DNA of 6,837 bases from Spirochaetota bacterium. Lineage in GTDB: Bacteria; Spirochaetota; GWE2-31-10; MWDO01. Shown here piece by piece: positions 5,753 through 6,837 of the stretch; position 1 is the stretch's first letter, and each line of letters starts with the position of its first letter. A program made the translations under genes and the position numbers. Below the pieces are notes generated by a model. The model did no database searches. It was not told the origin of the DNA and was given only the letters and a program-made list of their open reading frames with translations. Location of the stretch: contig JAGOCL010000134.1 in NCBI GenBank assembly GCA_017998755.1, forward strand, positions 1 through 6,837, written 5' to 3'.

Positions 5753-6658
5753 TTACTGCTGTATCGCTACCCAAAACAACATGAAAGGCGCCAACGGCGT
5801 AACGTCGACGTTGTCCCAATAACTCTTAGCGTCGTCGCCGTTCGACATATACGGCATATAAATAGAGATTTTTTCCTGCTCGATCTTAACGCATTTAAAC
5901 CAATCCGAGGCGTAATCGGCGCTATTGTCCGGATAGTACATCGTCCCGCCGTCGTAAGTAAAATACGACAATTGTCGCGTTTCGTATCTATCCGAAGATG
6001 TGTCCCGTTTTTTTTCTGCGTCGAAAGTCGCTAAACAGTTCAGCTTTGGAAAACTATCGACTATTGAATAATCGTTGACCGCGCCCCATTGCATCGGTCT
6101 TTGCGTTGCAAATACGGCGATTCTCGCGCCGGGCTTTAATACCAAATAGTTCGAATTAATCGTATTAAGATTGATAACCGCCGCTTTATTAACCGCGTCC
6201 CACGTTACGTCGAATTTATTCGGCTCAACCGAGCTATCGGCAACCCTTTTATAAATTTTCTGCTCAAAAGAGAGCGGCATGATGATATTATTATCGACGG
6301 TGGCATCCTCGGTCGGCTGTATGTTGTAAGTATTATAATCAGCGTCGTAGTAAACAATCTGGGAATACTCAAATATACTCCAAGTATCCGGCGGTATATC
6401 CGACGTTCCGTCCCAAACTCTTCCGGCCAAATTCCCGTTATCGGTTGAAGCTTTGATATGAATATCCGGCCTCCAATTGACAAATCTTATACCCGGCAAT
6501 CCCCAGAAAGCCGCAACGGTAGAATTATTAGAACTTCCTCCGTCCTCGGACAATAAATTTCTAAAAACAATTTTATAGTTTCCGCTTTCAACTTGACATG
6601 ATACAAAAATTATCGCGTAAACCAAAACGCATACCGCTCCGCTAAATATTTTCTTCAT
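5753..6658 (-). CDS. Putative lipoprotein of unknown family
   Basis: The 301-aa protein starts with Lys-Lys, a hydrophobic segment (about 5-19) and the lipobox FVSC, placing the lipid-modified cysteine at residue 21. The mature part is rich in Trp, Tyr, Asp and Asn (for example FWGLPGIRFVNWRPD at 51-65 and YYPDNSADYASDWFKC at 241-256), as in extracytoplasmic beta-rich proteins, and ends PLAPFMLFWVAIQQ. Two further cysteines (208, 256) might pair. There is no transmembrane helix beyond the signal. I do not recognise a family and assign no function. The ATG at 6658 is preceded by GAGG (6668-6671) 9 nt away and by a good promoter. It is the first gene of a probable two-gene unit with the OmpA-like protein, so an envelope role, perhaps a surface or OmpA-associated component, is a reasonable guess only. 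Confidence 0.8.
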   Translation of the reverse strand: MKKIFSGAVCVLVYAIIFVSCQVESGNYKIVFRNLLSEDGGSSNNSTVAAFWGLPGIRFVNWRPDIHIKASTDNGNLAGRVWDGTSDIPPDTWSIFEYSQIVYYDADYNTYNIQPTEDATVDNNIIMPLSFEQKIYKRVADSSVEPNKFDVTWDAVNKAAVINLNTINSNYLVLKPGARIAVFATQRPMQWGAVNDYSIVDSFPKLNCLATFDAEKKRDTSSDRYETRQLSYFTYDGGTMYYPDNSADYASDWFKCVKIEQEKISIYMPYMSNGDDAKSYWDNVDVTPLAPFMLFWVAIQQ

Positions 6659-6693
6659 AAAGAACTACCTCGAATATAATTTCTACCTTTTAC

Positions 6694-6722
6694 AATATAT
6701 ACCAAATAAATAATTATATCAA
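6694..6722 (-). promoter_or_regulatory. Promoter of the lipoprotein-OmpA unit
   Basis: On the minus strand TTGATA (6722-6717, 5 of 6) and TATATT (6699-6694, 5 of 6) are separated by 17 bp. The predicted start near 6687 gives a leader of about 29 nt that includes the GAGG ribosome binding site at 6668-6671. This is the best two-box promoter in the window. Confidence 0.6.
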
Positions 6723-6783
6723 ATAAAAAAAATAAATTTATATTTTTTTTAGAATTTTTATTTATTTATTTTATTATAGAGTG

Positions 6784-6810
6784 TATAATACAAATAATTT
6801 ATTTCAGGAG
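6784..6810 (+). promoter_or_regulatory. Candidate -10 box and ribosome binding site of the right-edge gene
   Basis: A perfect TATAAT lies at 6784-6789, but the -35 position (6761-6766, TTTATT) is poor. AGGAG (6806-6810) is 7 nt before TTG 6818. With the minus-strand promoter at 6694-6722 this makes a divergent control region. The sequence between them is long A and T runs with no other clear signal. Confidence 0.5.
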
Positions 6811-6817
6811 ACATAAG

Positions 6818-6837
6818 TTGAGAAAGAATTTTATAGA
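6818..6837 (+). CDS. Start of an unidentified gene, cut by window edge
   Basis: Only six full codons are visible, reading (M)RKNFI from a TTG start. The call rests on the AGGAG site 7 nt upstream, the TATAAT at 6784-6789, and the absence of any ATG or GTG nearby that would use the same site. The basic then hydrophobic beginning would suit a signal peptide, but too little is seen to say what it encodes. Confidence 0.5.

Noticed and set aside
6205..6483. A 92-codon open frame on the minus strand.
   Set aside because: It is contained in the lipoprotein gene in another frame, with no own start signals.
1..6837. CRISPR array, insertion sequence, tRNA or rRNA.
   Set aside because: No regularly spaced repeats, transposase-like frames, terminal inverted repeats or cloverleaf-like stretches were seen on either strand.

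Overview
The window looks like an ordinary chromosomal segment of an AT-rich bacterium, most likely a spirochaete close to Treponema. That placement is an inference. It rests on the OmpA-like protein (4548-5699), whose N-terminal 'FPEKTLSIGDSF' region and C-terminal 'GHTALAGT' motif resemble treponemal outer-membrane proteins as I remember them, on the loose lipoprotein signal peptides, and on the low-GC spacers. No search could be run to confirm it.

Layout. The left edge (1-783, minus strand) holds most of a DEDDh 3'-5' exonuclease whose C-terminal part resembles a WYL domain and runs off the window. A 254-bp divergent spacer (784-1037) separates it from valS and contains promoter candidates for both genes, three alternating copies of AATATAGC and a near-perfect 30-bp palindrome. 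valS (1038-3707, plus strand) encodes a complete valyl-tRNA synthetase. It ends at a strong two-way terminator (3721-3764), shared with the convergent gene on the other side.

The right half is an envelope locus on the minus strand. Reading leftward it has a 301-aa lipoprotein of unknown family (6658-5753), a secreted 383-aa protein with a C-terminal OmpA-like peptidoglycan-binding domain (5699-4548), and, after a 286-bp AT-rich spacer, a small lipoprotein gene (4261-3786) that appears broken. Its reading frame is split by a perfect 19-nt palindrome that ends the N-terminal frame early, and the rest continues in the -1 frame with no start of its own. The first two genes lie 53 bp apart with no visible terminator between them and are probably co-transcribed. 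At the right edge a divergent AT-rich promoter region leads to a plus-strand gene, of which only a good ribosome binding site, a TTG start and six codons are visible.

How the genes relate. The exonuclease and valS are housekeeping-type genes with separate promoters. The three minus-strand genes are all exported, and the OmpA-like member probably ties the outer membrane to the cell wall. I see no RNA gene, CRISPR array, insertion sequence or phage gene. The points most worth a second look are the exonuclease-WYL fusion, the palindromes upstream of valS, the palindrome-split lipoprotein, and the Asp-to-Ala change in the OmpA peptidoglycan-binding motif.
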